From Rhizobium sophoriradicis (GTDB taxonomy: Bacteria > Pseudomonadota > Alphaproteobacteria > Rhizobiales > Rhizobiaceae), in assembly GCF_003939025.1 (NCBI RefSeq), contig NZ_RQIH01000014.1, positions 124,001 through 188,000 on the forward strand: a DNA stretch of 64,000 nt, in the 5' to 3' direction. The position numbers and the translations under genes are program-made. This document shows, in pieces, positions 16,918 to 25,960 of this stretch (position 1 is the first letter of the stretch; the number at the start of each line of letters is the position of its first letter). The notes beneath the pieces are model-generated. The model was not told where the DNA came from. It was given only the letters and a program-made list of their open reading frames with translations, and searched no databases.

Positions 16918-17771
16918 TTGATCGCCCCTCCTCGGCGGCCAACGAGCAGGGTCAGCGCTACAAGGGCTAGTGTGACCAATACCAGGAAAACCGCCATGGC
17001 AGCCGCGAAGGGCATGTTCGATTGATAGATCGCCTGGTCGGTAATGTGCACGGAAAACGTCCAGTGCTGCGGGCGGCCGAGCAGTTGCGGCAACAGATAG
17101 GACCCGAGCGCGAAGATGATAACCATGATCAGCGTGGCGACGATCGTATCGCGAAGCGCAGGCACGACGACGGTGAAGAATGCCTTGACCGGCGAAGCGC
17201 CGAGCGTACGCGCGGCCTCCAAAAGCGTCGGATCAAGCCGCACCAGCGCGGGATAGAGGACTAGGACCGTGTAGGGGAAGGCCTGATAGACCATGCCCGT
17301 GACAACGGCCCCGATGCTCGGCGTCAGGGCGACTGCCTGCTGCATGAGGCCGAGCCACACGAACAGGTTGGTGATGCCGGCCGTGCGCGAAAACAGCGTC
17401 GACCAGGCGAAACCGATGATTACCTCAGAAAGGGACAGGATCGAAAGGAGTGCGACCAGCCAGACCACCTGGGTGCTCCGCTTCATACGGATCAGCAGAT
17501 ATGTGAAAGGCAGGGCCAGAACGACACACATGACGGCCACCGCAATCGCAAGGATCAGCGAGAAGCTGAGCACTCCGCCAAAGAAGGCAGAGAGGAAGCG
17601 GACATAATTATCGAAGACAAAATCAGGCGTGTAGAAGGCGCCCTGCTGGCGCTTGAAGAAGCTGACGGAAATCATGGTGCCGAAAGGCACGACGAAGAAG
17701 ACGATTAGCATGATCGCCGGGAAGGCTAGCGGGGCATAGTCGCCAAGCGTCTGGGGGGCTTCGCGTCTCAT
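16914..17771 (-). CDS. Polyamine-type ABC transporter permease (PotB-like)
   Basis: 285 residues with six hydrophobic segments. The first, FPAIMLIVFFVVPFGTMISVSF, is typical of PotB. The EAA loop reads LLEAARTLGASPVKAFFTVVVPALRDTIVATLIM. A four-base overlap with the ATPase gene upstream and with the second permease downstream shows a tight operon. It pairs with the PotC-like protein in the inner membrane. The alternative of a 2-aminoethylphosphonate, thiamine or iron importer is less likely given the ureohydrolase in the operon. Confidence 0.88.
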   Translation of the reverse strand: MRREAPQTLGDYAPLAFPAIMLIVFFVVPFGTMISVSFFKRQQGAFYTPDFVFDNYVRFLSAFFGGVLSFSLILAIAVAVMCVVLALPFTYLLIRMKRSTQVVWLVALLSILSLSEVIIGFAWSTLFSRTAGITNLFVWLGLMQQAVALTPSIGAVVTGMVYQAFPYTVLVLYPALVRLDPTLLEAARTLGASPVKAFFTVVVPALRDTIVATLIMVIIFALGSYLLPQLLGRPQHWTFSVHITDQAIYQSNMPFAAAMAVFLVLVTLALVALTLLVGRRGGAIK

Positions 17772-18802
17772 TGCTCGAGCACCACGCAGTCCTTGTCGGT
17801 GAGCGCAATGCCGACCTTCTGGCCAACCGCCACGTCAGGGCGCTCGCGCGGCGTCGAGACTGCAATGAACTGCTGACCGCCGACATTGACAAAGGTTTCG
17901 ACGACGCCGCCGAGATCGCGCACGAAGATGACCTCGCCCATCAGTGCACCGGCCTTCGGCGGGCCCAGGCGCACGTCTTCCGGCCGGATCGAGAGCGTGG
18001 CGCGCTCGATCCCTGCCGACAGCGACAAGTCGGCGACCGGCTGCCCCAATATGCTGACCGCGCCGCCCTCCCGCCTGGCCTCGACCAGATTTGTTTGGCC
18101 AATGAAATCCGCTACGAAGCTGTCTGCCGGCCTACGATAAATCTCGGTCGGCGACGCCGCCTGGCGTATCTGACCGCCGTTCATGACCACCACCGTATCG
18201 GCCATGGTCATCGCCTCGCGCTGGTCGTGCGTGACGGCGATCGTGGTGATGCCGAGCCGCTGATGAAGCTGGCGAAGCTCCACCTGCATGGCTTCCCGCA
18301 GCTTGGCATCAAGCGCCGACAGCGGCTCGTCGAGCAAAAAGAGTTTTGGCGAAATCGCCAGTGCCCTAGCGATTGCGACGCGCTGCCTCTGGCCGCCCGA
18401 AAGTTTCGACACGGCTCGATCAGCGTAGCCCGGCAAATAAATCATCGCCAGCAGCTCTTCGACGCGCTTTGCCTGCTCGTCCTTCGGCCGGCCGCGAATG
18501 CGAAGTGGATAGGCGATATTCTCGCCTACCGTCAGGTGCGGGAACAGCGCCAGCGACTGGAACACCATGCCAAGCTCGCGCTGGTGCGTGGGCGTCCTCG
18601 TGATGTCGTTCCCATTGAGCGTGATGCGGCCCGATGTCGGCAGATCTAGACCTGCGATCATGCGCAGCAAGGTTGTCTTGCCGCAGCCGGAGGGGCCGAG
18701 CAGACAGACGAATGCGCCGTGCGGCACCGTCAGGTCGACATTGTTGACGGCGCGAAAGGCGCCGAAGTCCTTGACGATATTCTGAAGCGTGAGTCCCGAC
18801 AT
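17768..18802 (-). CDS. Polyamine-type ABC transporter ATPase (PotA-like)
   Basis: 344 residues. Walker A is GPSGCGKTT (about 36-44), the Q-loop region GMVFQSLALFPHLTV, the signature LSGGQRQRVAIARALA, Walker B LFLLDEPLSALD and the H-loop VTHDQ. A C-terminal TOBE-like regulatory domain (about 265-340) contains RPEDVRLGPP. This is the layout of PotA/PotG/MalK-type importer ATPases. It lies between the binding-protein gene (60 bases upstream) and the permease genes (four-base overlap). Confidence 0.92.
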   Translation of the reverse strand: MSGLTLQNIVKDFGAFRAVNNVDLTVPHGAFVCLLGPSGCGKTTLLRMIAGLDLPTSGRITLNGNDITRTPTHQRELGMVFQSLALFPHLTVGENIAYPLRIRGRPKDEQAKRVEELLAMIYLPGYADRAVSKLSGGQRQRVAIARALAISPKLFLLDEPLSALDAKLREAMQVELRQLHQRLGITTIAVTHDQREAMTMADTVVVMNGGQIRQAASPTEIYRRPADSFVADFIGQTNLVEARREGGAVSILGQPVADLSLSAGIERATLSIRPEDVRLGPPKAGALMGEVIFVRDLGGVVETFVNVGGQQFIAVSTPRERPDVAVGQKVGIALTDKDCVVLEQ

Positions 18803-18862
18803 ATGCCCCTTCCCAACCGAAAGGCAGGCCCCTGAACGGGGCCTGCGAAAGCACGATCAGTG

Positions 18863-19945
18863 TCAGCTGGCGATCATTTCCGTCCACTTCTCGTTCAGCC
18901 AGTCGGCCTTGGAGATGTACATGTCGTAGTGTGGAATGATCGGTTCGATGTCGGAGGAAACCGCCGCAAATTCCTTCTCGTTCAGGTCGGTCGTTTCGCG
19001 CTTGACCGTTGGTGACGTGCCTACCTTGCGTGACAGCACGGCCTGGATGGACGGCTGACACATATAGTCGATGAAGATATGCGCCTCTTCCGTCTTCTGC
19101 GACGCCTTCGACAGCGCCCACGAGCCCGCGTCCTGGATGCCGCCTTCCTTCGGGAAGGTCGAGCGAACGGGTTGGCCGTCCGCGGCGGCGAGGCCGGTCA
19201 CGTCGTGATAATACTGTCCCATCGGGATTTCACCCGATTTTAGCGCCTGTTCGAACTGCGCCTCGTCGCGATACCACAGGCGGACATTCGGCTTCAGCTC
19301 GGCCAGCTTGGCGAAGACCTTGAGGATGCTCTCCTCAGTGTCGAGCGCCTGGGCGCCGCCGAAATAGGTCTTTGCCGTCACGTCGAGCAGGAAGGAGTTG
19401 GAGACGAGCGCCAGCAGACCGAGCTTGTCGGCATTGGCGGGATCCCACAGCGCGGTCCAGCTGGTCGGCGCTTCCTTGTAAACATCGGTGTTGGTGACCA
19501 GGGTGATGAACCATGAGACCGCGCCGATGCCGGCGACGCGGCCATCCTGGTATTTGTTGACGAACCGCTCAAGCAGGTTGCTGGAGTTCTTGATCTTGGC
19601 GAGGTCGAGCGGAGCCCACAGCTCTGTGGCCTGACCCTTGCGCATCGACACCTGCGACATCATCGAAACGTCAGCCGGCGCCTGGCCTGCCTTGGCTGCC
19701 TGCTGCATCTGCACCAGCCAGGCCTCGCCGGTCGGCTCTGCGACGGATTCGACGGCGATGCCGGTCGCCTTGGTGAACTCCGGAAAGATGTTCTTGTCGA
19801 ACGAGTCCTTGAAGTAGCCGCCATAAACACCGACCTTCAGCGACTTGTCCTGAGCGCGCAGCACATTGGGCATTGCCAACATGGCTACACCCGCACCTAT
19901 TCCGAGGCCGAGCACGGTGCGGCGGTTCGTTGTCAGTTTCGTCAT
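18863..19945 (-). CDS. Polyamine-type ABC transporter substrate-binding protein (PotD/PotF-like), Tat signal
   Basis: 360 residues. The N-terminus NRRTVLGLGIGAGVAMLAMPNVLRA has a twin-arginine pattern and hydrophobic core, with likely cleavage near residue 31, so export may be by Tat. The mature part, LKVGVYGGYFKDSFDKNIFPEFTKATGIAVESV, matches the spermidine/putrescine-binding cluster of solute-binding proteins, as do MGQYYHDVTGLAAADG and HIFIDYMCQPSIQAVL. It captures substrate in the periplasm. It stands between the ureohydrolase gene and the transporter genes. Ligand identity (polyamine or guanidino compound) is inference. Confidence 0.88.
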   Translation of the reverse strand: MTKLTTNRRTVLGLGIGAGVAMLAMPNVLRAQDKSLKVGVYGGYFKDSFDKNIFPEFTKATGIAVESVAEPTGEAWLVQMQQAAKAGQAPADVSMMSQVSMRKGQATELWAPLDLAKIKNSSNLLERFVNKYQDGRVAGIGAVSWFITLVTNTDVYKEAPTSWTALWDPANADKLGLLALVSNSFLLDVTAKTYFGGAQALDTEESILKVFAKLAELKPNVRLWYRDEAQFEQALKSGEIPMGQYYHDVTGLAAADGQPVRSTFPKEGGIQDAGSWALSKASQKTEEAHIFIDYMCQPSIQAVLSRKVGTSPTVKRETTDLNEKEFAAVSSDIEPIIPHYDMYISKADWLNEKWTEMIAS

Positions 19946-20049
19946 CGTCTTTCTCCTAACCGATGCGGCACGCCGCTTCCCTCTTTCAATTTATTCGAGG
20001 CCTTTGCAGCCTTCTTTTCGTTCCTGGCCTTGAGCTGCGGCCAGGGCCG

Positions 20050-21108
20050 TCAGGCGGCACGGCGGATTGCCGGGCTGAACGCCATCAGGCTCAATATTTC
20101 GAACAGCATCTGCGCGCCGGCATGGGCTGTGTTGGTGGTAGCGTCATACTGGGGCGCGACCTCGACGACATCGCCGCCGACCAAGTTCACGCCCTTGAAG
20201 CCGCGGATGAGCTCCAGCGCCTCGCGGGTGGTGAAGCCGCCAATCTCCGGCGTGCCGGTGCCCGGCGCGAAAGACGGATCGAGGCTGTCGATGTCGAAGG
20301 AAAGATAGGTTGGCCCGTCACCGATGATGGCCTTCGTCTTTTCGATAATTGCTGGAATGCCCATTGCCGAGATCTCCTCAGCATGGATCACCGTCATGCC
20401 CGAGGCATAAGAAAACTCCCAGAGATATTCAGCCGAGCCGCGAATGCCGATCTGAACCACGCGCGTCGGGTCGAGCACACCGTCGAGCACCGCGTTGCGG
20501 AACGGCCCGCCGTGGTGGAACTTGGTCAGGTCGTAAGCACCGCCGGTGTCGCAATGGGCGTCGATATGTATCATGCCGACTGGCCGCTCCTTGCCAACGG
20601 CCCGCAGAATCGGATGGGTGATCGAGTGGTCACCGCCTACCGAGAGCGGCAGCACACCGGCGTTAACGATCTGCGCGACGCGTGTTTCGATATCCTCATG
20701 CGACAATTCCAGCCGGTAGCGGCTCTGAAACGCCACATCGCCAATGTCTGCCACGCGCAGTTCCTGAACCGGCGCGCAGCCGAGCACGTGATTGTAAGGC
20801 CCGATGCGCTCAATGGCGCGTAGCGCGCGCGGCCCGAAGCGTGAGCCTGGGCGGTTCGTCACCCCCAGATCCATCGGCACGCCGAGGATCGCGACCTGCA
20901 GATCACCGAAATCCGGGTCCTCGTTGTCGACCTGCATCAGCGGGGCGGAGAGGAATGTCGGGATTCCCGAATAGGGCGCGAGCCTGGTGCCGCTCTTGTT
21001 AAAGATCTTCTCCGCGACCTTGCGGAACTCAGGATGGTGCAACTCACCGCCGTGGCTGTCGCCATATCTGGCTCGGAGTTCGGAAAGCTTGGTTTCATTC
21101 CAGGACAT
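20050..21108 (-). CDS. Agmatinase/guanidinobutyrase-type ureohydrolase
   Basis: 352 residues from ATG 21108. The binuclear manganese motifs are intact: SVGGDHSITHP, MIHIDAHCDTGG and LSFDIDSLDPSFAPGTGTPEIGG. This places it in the arginase/agmatinase family. The length and the operon favour agmatinase, guanidinobutyrase or guanidinopropionase over arginase. The reaction releases urea from a guanidino substrate, giving an amine. It is the first gene of a six-gene unit with a polyamine-type importer and an Ldh-type oxidoreductase. A GcvA-like LysR gene is divergent. The exact substrate is open. Confidence 0.87.
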   Translation of the reverse strand: MSWNETKLSELRARYGDSHGGELHHPEFRKVAEKIFNKSGTRLAPYSGIPTFLSAPLMQVDNEDPDFGDLQVAILGVPMDLGVTNRPGSRFGPRALRAIERIGPYNHVLGCAPVQELRVADIGDVAFQSRYRLELSHEDIETRVAQIVNAGVLPLSVGGDHSITHPILRAVGKERPVGMIHIDAHCDTGGAYDLTKFHHGGPFRNAVLDGVLDPTRVVQIGIRGSAEYLWEFSYASGMTVIHAEEISAMGIPAIIEKTKAIIGDGPTYLSFDIDSLDPSFAPGTGTPEIGGFTTREALELIRGFKGVNLVGGDVVEVAPQYDATTNTAHAGAQMLFEILSLMAFSPAIRRAA

Positions 21109-21226
21109 GACGGCCTTCTTGAGGGTGACGATGTTGCGATCAGGATGGCAAATCGGTCCTCGGCTGCAGCTTTGCCGCAGAGGCCGATGGCTTCTTTTAG
21201 TGATTGAACGGCAAGCTCGCTGGAAA

Positions 21227-21236
21227 ATCAATTGAT
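21227..21236. promoter_or_regulatory. Palindrome in LysR/ureohydrolase divergent promoter
   Basis: ATCAATTGAT is a perfect 10-base palindrome, followed by the AT-rich stretch ATTAATATA. It is centred between the divergent starts at 21108 and 21282. It may be part of a LysR box or promoter; no footprint logic can be read from sequence alone. Confidence 0.35.
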
Positions 21237-21281
21237 ATTAATATACAGCTTCGTGCGAGTTTTTCTCACAGGTCATTGCTT

Positions 21282-22160
21282 ATGTCCAGCCGTCTGCCGC
21301 CCCTCAACCCGCTACGCGCGTTTGAGGCAACCGCCCGCCATGGATCGGTTTCCGCGGCGGGCCGCGAGTTGAATGTCACCCACGGCGCGATCAGCCATCA
21401 GATACGCACATTAGAGGAATCGCTAGGCGTGCGCCTGTTCGAACGCGGCGGCAAATGGCTGAAGCTTACAAGCCAGGGCGCGTTGCTGATGCCGGTCGTT
21501 TCCAACGCATTTTCGGACATCGCAGCAGCGAAAGCCGCGATGACCCGGCCCTCGACCGGCGGCACGCTGCGCGTGACCTGTGTTGCGGCAGTACTGTCGC
21601 TGTGGCTTATCCCGCGGCTTCAGGAATTCACCGATCAATATCCCGACATCCAGCTCGACCTGCGCGCCTCGAACGAACCGAACAATCTGAACTCCCCGAA
21701 TGTCGACCTGTGCATTCTCTACGGCAGCGGCAACTGGCCCAATTATTGGTCGCGCCTGTGGAGCCGGATGGAGCTCTTCCCTGTCGTCAGCCCGGCGCTC
21801 ATGAACAGGCGTCCCCTGCGCTCCCCGCGCGACCTGCGTGACCATATGCTGCTGCACGCCGATCGCGGCAATGAGTGGAACACTTGGCTGACCGCCGCCG
21901 GCATTGCGCTGCCGGCGCGCCAGCACATGATGAGCGACGCGCGCCTATCGATCGAGGCGGCCATGCACGGCCACGGCGTTGCGCTCGGCGACAATATCAC
22001 CACCGCGCACATGATCGCGCGGGGCGAGCTGATCGCGCCATTCGACCTTACGGTCCCGGCCAACGACGCGGTCTATGTGGCCTGCCGAACCGAGGCTCAT
22101 GCGACGCCAATCGTGCGTGTCTTCATCGACTGGTTCTATGCTTCGCTCGTCCATAACTGA
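21282..22160 (+). CDS. LysR family regulator (GcvA-like)
   Basis: 292 residues from ATG 21282. The HTH, LPPLNPLRAFEATARHGSVSAAGRELNV THGAISHQIRTLEESLGVRLFERGG, is of the GcvA/AmpR subgroup, whose members often activate a divergent operon in response to a metabolite. The effector domain follows from about residue 92. It is divergent from the ureohydrolase-transporter unit with a 173-base gap holding AT-rich palindromic sequence. I infer that it activates that unit when its substrate is present. Confidence 0.88.
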   Translation: MSSRLPPLNPLRAFEATARHGSVSAAGRELNVTHGAISHQIRTLEESLGVRLFERGGKWLKLTSQGALLMPVVSNAFSDIAAAKAAMTRPSTGGTLRVTCVAAVLSLWLIPRLQEFTDQYPDIQLDLRASNEPNNLNSPNVDLCILYGSGNWPNYWSRLWSRMELFPVVSPALMNRRPLRSPRDLRDHMLLHADRGNEWNTWLTAAGIALPARQHMMSDARLSIEAAMHGHGVALGDNITTAHMIARGELIAPFDLTVPANDAVYVACRTEAHATPIVRVFIDWFYASLVHN

Positions 22161-22328
22161 GCACTGATTGCTTGATCGAGAGCCATCCATGACATTGCCT
22201 CTTGCAGCCACCGGGGGTCTCGGCACCCCTGCTGCCCCGAAATGTCAAATGCCTGTTATCCCTCGCCGCCTATGTTGCGACGGAACCGGCAGGCTTTATA
22301 GTCGGACACAAAATCTCGGAGATGATAC

Positions 22329-23846
22329 ATGCACGCTGCCCCTACCCCGCCGGTCACCCTCGTCATCTTCGGCGCCACCGGCGATCTGACGCGCCGGCTG
22401 CTGGTGCCGGCGATCATCAATCTGACGCGCCAGCGCCTCGTCGGCGAGGATCTCCATATTCTCGGCATCGGCATCGAGCAGGGCGACGACGAATTCCTGC
22501 GCGGCCGGCTCGACGCATTCCTCAACCACCTCAACGGCGAGGAGCAGACGGTCAAGGACGAAGCCTGGGAGAGCCTGCGCCGGCGCATAAGCTACACATC
22601 GGGTGATTTCACCAAGGACGATATTTTCCTCGAGATCGGCAGGCGGCTGGGGCCCGATGCCAATGCCGCCTTCTATCTCGCGGTGCCGCCATCCTTCTTC
22701 GGCTCGATCGTCGAGAAGCTCGCCGCCCATGGCCTGACCGACGAGAAGGACGGCACCTTCCGCCGTGTCGCCATCGAGAAGCCGTTCGGCACCGATCTCG
22801 CCTCGGCACGGGCGCTCAACGCCCAGATCCTCGCCCAGATCGGCGAAAACCAGATCTACCGGCTCGACCATTTCCTCGGCAAGGAGACGGTGCAGAACCT
22901 GATGACGGCGCGTTTCGCCAATATGATCATCGAGTCTTTGTGGAACAGCCGCTATATCGACCATGTGCAGATCACCGCCGCCGAAATCGTCGATGTCGGC
23001 AGCCGCGGCAAATTCTACGATGCCACAGGCGCGTTGCGCGACATGGTGCCGAACCATCTTTTCCAGCTGCTGGCGATGATCGCCATGGAGCCGCCGAACA
23101 GCTTCGATGCCGAAGCGATCCGCAACGAGAAGAGCAAGGTGCTGAAGGCGCTGCGCATCTATACGCCCGAGGAAGCAAAAACGCATGGCGTGCGCGGCGC
23201 CTATAGGGCCGGGCCGCTGAACGGCGTCGAGCTTCCGGCCTATCGCGGCACCAAAGACGTTTCACCCGACAGCCGGACCGAGACCTATGTGGCGCTGAAG
23301 CTCTATGCCGATACCTGGCGCTGGGCGGGCGTGCCCTTCTATTTGAGAACCGGCAAGGCGCTGACGGCGCGCGACACCGAGATCGTCATCACCTTCCAGC
23401 CTGTGCCCTTCGCGCAGTTCCGCGAGACCGAAGTCAATCGCCGCCTGCCGCCGAACCGGCTGGTGATCCAGGTACAGCCCGACGAGGGCATGAGCATGGA
23501 AATCTCGATCAAGTCGCCGGGGCTTTCGGTCGATACCACGCCAGTCTCTCTCGACTTCCGCTACGCCGACAAGTTCGACATCGGCAAGACCACAGGCTAT
23601 GAATCGCTGCTGTACGATCTCTTCATCGGCGACCAGACACTGTTCCAGCGCGCCGACGGCATCGAGGCCGGCTGGGCGGCGGTACAGCCCTTCCTCGACA
23701 TCTGGAGCAAGGACCCGAGCACGCCCGAGGCTTACGCGCCGGGCAGCATGGGGCCGGCCTGCGGCGACGAACTCATCGAGCGCGACGGGCGAAAATGGCA
23801 TGAACTCGGCGTCATCCTGCACAGAGAGGCGAAGAACGGCAAATAG
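22329..23846 (+). CDS. zwf: Glucose-6-phosphate 1-dehydrogenase
   Basis: 505 residues, normal for bacterial Zwf. The NADP-binding loop is IFGATGDLTRRLLVPAI. The substrate motif reads RLDHFLGKE, a conservative variant of the usual RIDHYLGKE with the catalytic His kept. EKPFG and the late YESLLYDLFIGDQTLF are typical. It oxidises glucose 6-phosphate to 6-phosphogluconolactone, feeding the Entner-Doudoroff and pentose phosphate routes. Rhizobia usually have zwf-pgl-edd together; pgl and edd are absent here, so this is probably an extra, stand-alone copy. Confidence 0.9.
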   Translation: MHAAPTPPVTLVIFGATGDLTRRLLVPAIINLTRQRLVGEDLHILGIGIEQGDDEFLRGRLDAFLNHLNGEEQTVKDEAWESLRRRISYTSGDFTKDDIFLEIGRRLGPDANAAFYLAVPPSFFGSIVEKLAAHGLTDEKDGTFRRVAIEKPFGTDLASARALNAQILAQIGENQIYRLDHFLGKETVQNLMTARFANMIIESLWNSRYIDHVQITAAEIVDVGSRGKFYDATGALRDMVPNHLFQLLAMIAMEPPNSFDAEAIRNEKSKVLKALRIYTPEEAKTHGVRGAYRAGPLNGVELPAYRGTKDVSPDSRTETYVALKLYADTWRWAGVPFYLRTGKALTARDTEIVITFQPVPFAQFRETEVNRRLPPNRLVIQVQPDEGMSMEISIKSPGLSVDTTPVSLDFRYADKFDIGKTTGYESLLYDLFIGDQTLFQRADGIEAGWAAVQPFLDIWSKDPSTPEAYAPGSMGPACGDELIERDGRKWHELGVILHREAKNGK

Positions 23847-23858
23847 CGCCCTTCCCTA

Positions 23859-24176
23859 TTATCGACCTTCACGGCATGCGGGGCTGACGGAGGCACCGCT
23901 ATTGCCACCTTCAGTGGCCAGCGCGCCGCGGGCCTTGTGCGGCGGGCAGCGCGCCCAGTCGACGCGGCCGCTCGGGGCGCCTTCGTCGATGCTGCCGGTT
24001 TCGATCGAATCGAGCGGGATGACCAGCCCGTTCTGCGTCTCGGCACCGGGCGAGGTGCCGAGCGGCGGCGTGCCGTCGATCCGGCCGCTGGCATCCATGC
24101 CCATATTCGTCTGGGCAAGGACCGGGGCGGAGAGGCTGAGGAGAGCGATCGACGTTGCTGCAATAAACCTGCGCAT
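23859..24176 (-). CDS. Small secreted hypothetical protein
   Basis: 105 residues. A clear signal peptide (MRRFIAATSIALLSLSAPVLAQ, broken after about residue 21 at ALA-Q) is followed by a Gly/Ser/Pro-rich, probably unstructured mature part with no conserved domain. AAGGAATA precedes the ATG. It converges on zwf with 12 bases between stops. Mature-protein function is unknown; export to the periplasm is the only safe prediction. Confidence 0.6.
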   Translation of the reverse strand: MRRFIAATSIALLSLSAPVLAQTNMGMDASGRIDGTPPLGTSPGAETQNGLVIPLDSIETGSIDEGAPSGRVDWARCPPHKARGALATEGGNSGASVSPACREGR

Positions 24177-24308
24177 GATGCTATTCCTTCTGGTGTCGGC
24201 GATGCGACAGAAACAGCGATTCTGCGTTCGTTGTTCCCTATGGGACGAGCACGAGCGATCAAAGTTTGGCGAGCAGAATATCGGCCGCGTAAAGGCGCCT
24301 TCTCCGGC

Positions 24309-24764
24309 TCAATCGCGCCAGTGTGACAGCACTTTCTCCAGCCCTGTCGGATAGAGATCGATGCCGGCATCGCGCACCATGTTGCGGCCGAACCAGCGCG
24401 CCGTCGCCGCCGTCTCGTCGAGCTCGGAATAGCGGATTTCCTCACGCGCATAGAGCGATGCATCGGTAAGTTCGATATCGGCGGCGAAGATATATTCGTG
24501 ACCGGTCGCGCCATGATGCTGGAAGATGTTTTCGAGCAGATGCCAGGGGCCGACGATGCGGATCGCCGTTTCGAGTTCCTCCCGGAATTCGCGCTGCAGG
24601 GCCTGTTCGCGCGTCTCGCCGAATTCGATCGAACCGCCGAGCGGACGAATGCCCTTGATGCGGCCGCCGTCATCCTCCACTTCCGCGGCGAGCAGCCGGT
24701 CTTGCCTCCATGCAAGGCCGATCACCTTCACCCTGATCTGCTGCGGTGGGCGCCAGACAGTCAT
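24309..24764 (-). CDS. NUDIX hydrolase
   Basis: 151 residues. The NUDIX box reads GGSIEFGETREQALQREFREEL, giving G-x5-E-x7-REFREE with the metal-binding glutamates intact, although the usual glycine after the glutamates is missing (ELET). The N-terminus WRPPQQIRVKVIGLAWR and C-terminus with HWRD are like a common alphaproteobacterial NUDIX group acting on nucleotides or ADP-ribose derivatives. The substrate is unknown. AAGGATAG lies before the ATG. It is a single gene, divergent from parDE. Confidence 0.85.
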   Translation of the reverse strand: MTVWRPPQQIRVKVIGLAWRQDRLLAAEVEDDGGRIKGIRPLGGSIEFGETREQALQREFREELETAIRIVGPWHLLENIFQHHGATGHEYIFAADIELTDASLYAREEIRYSELDETAATARWFGRNMVRDAGIDLYPTGLEKVLSHWRD

Positions 24765-24923
24765 GCGGCTATCCTTCTTTTCGACGGAAATCCCTACTTA
24801 ACCGACAAAGGTTGCAAGGCAAGGGCGACCGGGAATTATCACGCGCGTATTCTTAGGCTAAGATTGATATCTATTGCCACAACGGAACGACTACCCCATA
24901 CTGATGATAACGAAAGGAAAGCC

Positions 24924-25190
24924 ATGCCCAACGTTGCGCTCGGAAGCCACTACGAGGAGTTTGTCAGGAAGCAGCTGGAATCCGGCCGCTACAACAACGC
25001 CAGCGAGGTCGTCCGTGCAGGCCTACGGCTGTTGGAGGATCATGAGGCGGCCCGCGAGCGCTGGCTCAATGAGGAGATCCCGGCGCGCTACGACGAGCTG
25101 ATGAACAAGCCGAGCCTTGGCATCCCGGCCGAGACGGTGCGCTCTCGCTTTGAAACCAAACGTCGGAATGATGCGGCGAAAGCCAAGTAG
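24924..25190 (+). CDS. parD: ParD-type antitoxin
   Basis: 88 residues from ATG 24924 with GAAAGGAAA upstream. The N-terminal ribbon-helix-helix reads VALGSHYEEFVRKQLESGRYNNASEVVRAGLRLLEDHE, the classic ParD/CC2985 pattern. The charged C-terminal tail wraps the toxin. The stop lies two bases before the toxin ATG. It neutralises ParE and normally represses the pair's own promoter. The sequence just upstream (24850-24920) is AT-rich. Confidence 0.9.
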   Translation: MPNVALGSHYEEFVRKQLESGRYNNASEVVRAGLRLLEDHEAARERWLNEEIPARYDELMNKPSLGIPAETVRSRFETKRRNDAAKAK

Positions 25191-25192
25191 GG

Positions 25193-25507
25193 ATGCCCTA
25201 TCGCATTGTTTACCATCCCAAGGCAGAAGCAGAACTAGACAAGCTCTATGCCAATATCGCCGTTGAGGCCGGAACTTCTATCGCTGGCGACTTCGTTGAC
25301 GCGGTGATCACCTTCATCGAAGCTCTGGCGACGTTTCCGGAACGGGGCACGGTGCGGGAAGGCCGGATCCCCGGCTTGCGGATTATCGGCTATCGGCGCA
25401 GTGTCAGTGTAGCGTTCTCGGTTAGTGGCGATAACGTCATCATACTGGGTGTGTTTGCGCGGGGACGTAATATTACCGACGAGATTCTGGAAGAGCGACA
25501 ACGGTGA
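25193..25507 (+). CDS. parE: ParE-type toxin (RelE/ParE superfamily)
   Basis: 104 residues with the type II fold: YRIVYHPKAEAELDKLYANIA, LATFPERGT, GLRIIGYRRSVSVAFSVSGDNVIILGVFARGRN. ParE proteins poison DNA gyrase. The strand-loop Arg residues and the late Phe-Ala-Arg-Gly are kept, so it looks intact. It starts two bases after parD, with AAGTAGGG as a ribosome site inside the antitoxin's end. It converges on a DUF2267-like gene. Confidence 0.9.
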   Translation: MPYRIVYHPKAEAELDKLYANIAVEAGTSIAGDFVDAVITFIEALATFPERGTVREGRIPGLRIIGYRRSVSVAFSVSGDNVIILGVFARGRNITDEILEERQR

Positions 25508-25512
25508 ACCTC

Positions 25513-25538
25513 CGCGGCAAGGCCGCGAAGGCTTATTT
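25513..25538. terminator. GC-rich hairpin after parE
   Basis: CGCGGC (25513-25518) pairs with GCCGCG (25522-25527) around a 3-base loop, and a T-rich stretch TTATTTT follows. It is suitably placed to end parDE transcripts between convergent genes. Confidence 0.5.
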
Positions 25539-25551
25539 TGGCGGTTGTCGC

Positions 25552-25944
25552 TCAGACGAACTGGCTGAGCCCCGGAACCGAAGCGACGACTTCGTCGACG
25601 ACCTCTTCGCCGGCATATTGCTTGGCAATGGCAATGGTTTCCTTGGCAAGCGAGGTGATCTCGCCCATGCCGAGGCCTTCGCCCATCAGCTGCTGGCCGA
25701 GGCCCATGATGCCGCCGCCGCCGAGCGAGCTCATCAGCCCGCCGAGCAGGCCGCCGCCGCCGGCACCGGCGCCGTTGAACTGGGCGACGAGATCGGCGCC
25801 GCCGGGGATCGCTTCGATCATCCGCGCGACCGGGCCGTCGGCCGCCTCGCGCTGCAGGAAGCCGAGCATCATGCCGAGCGCCTTTTCGGCCAGGTCCGGC
25901 GCAATACCCACGCGATCGGCGATCTGGGTCACAATTTCATTCAT
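25552..25944 (-). CDS. DUF2267-like protein
   Basis: 130 residues from ATG 25944, which has CAGGAGGCTAGC upstream. The N-terminal helical part MNEIVTQIADRVGIAPDLAEKALGMMLGFLQREA resembles DUF2267-type proteins. A Gly-rich central stretch with GGGGLLGGLMSSLGGGG follows, then a helical C-terminus ITSLAKETIAIAKQYAGEEVVDEVV. There is no signal peptide and no catalytic motif. Its promoter holds a perfect 16-base palindrome. The function is unknown. Confidence 0.7.
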   Translation of the reverse strand: MNEIVTQIADRVGIAPDLAEKALGMMLGFLQREAADGPVARMIEAIPGGADLVAQFNGAGAGGGGLLGGLMSSLGGGGIMGLGQQLMGEGLGMGEITSLAKETIAIAKQYAGEEVVDEVVASVPGLSQFV

Positions 25945-25960
25945 GCTAGCCTCCTGTTTT

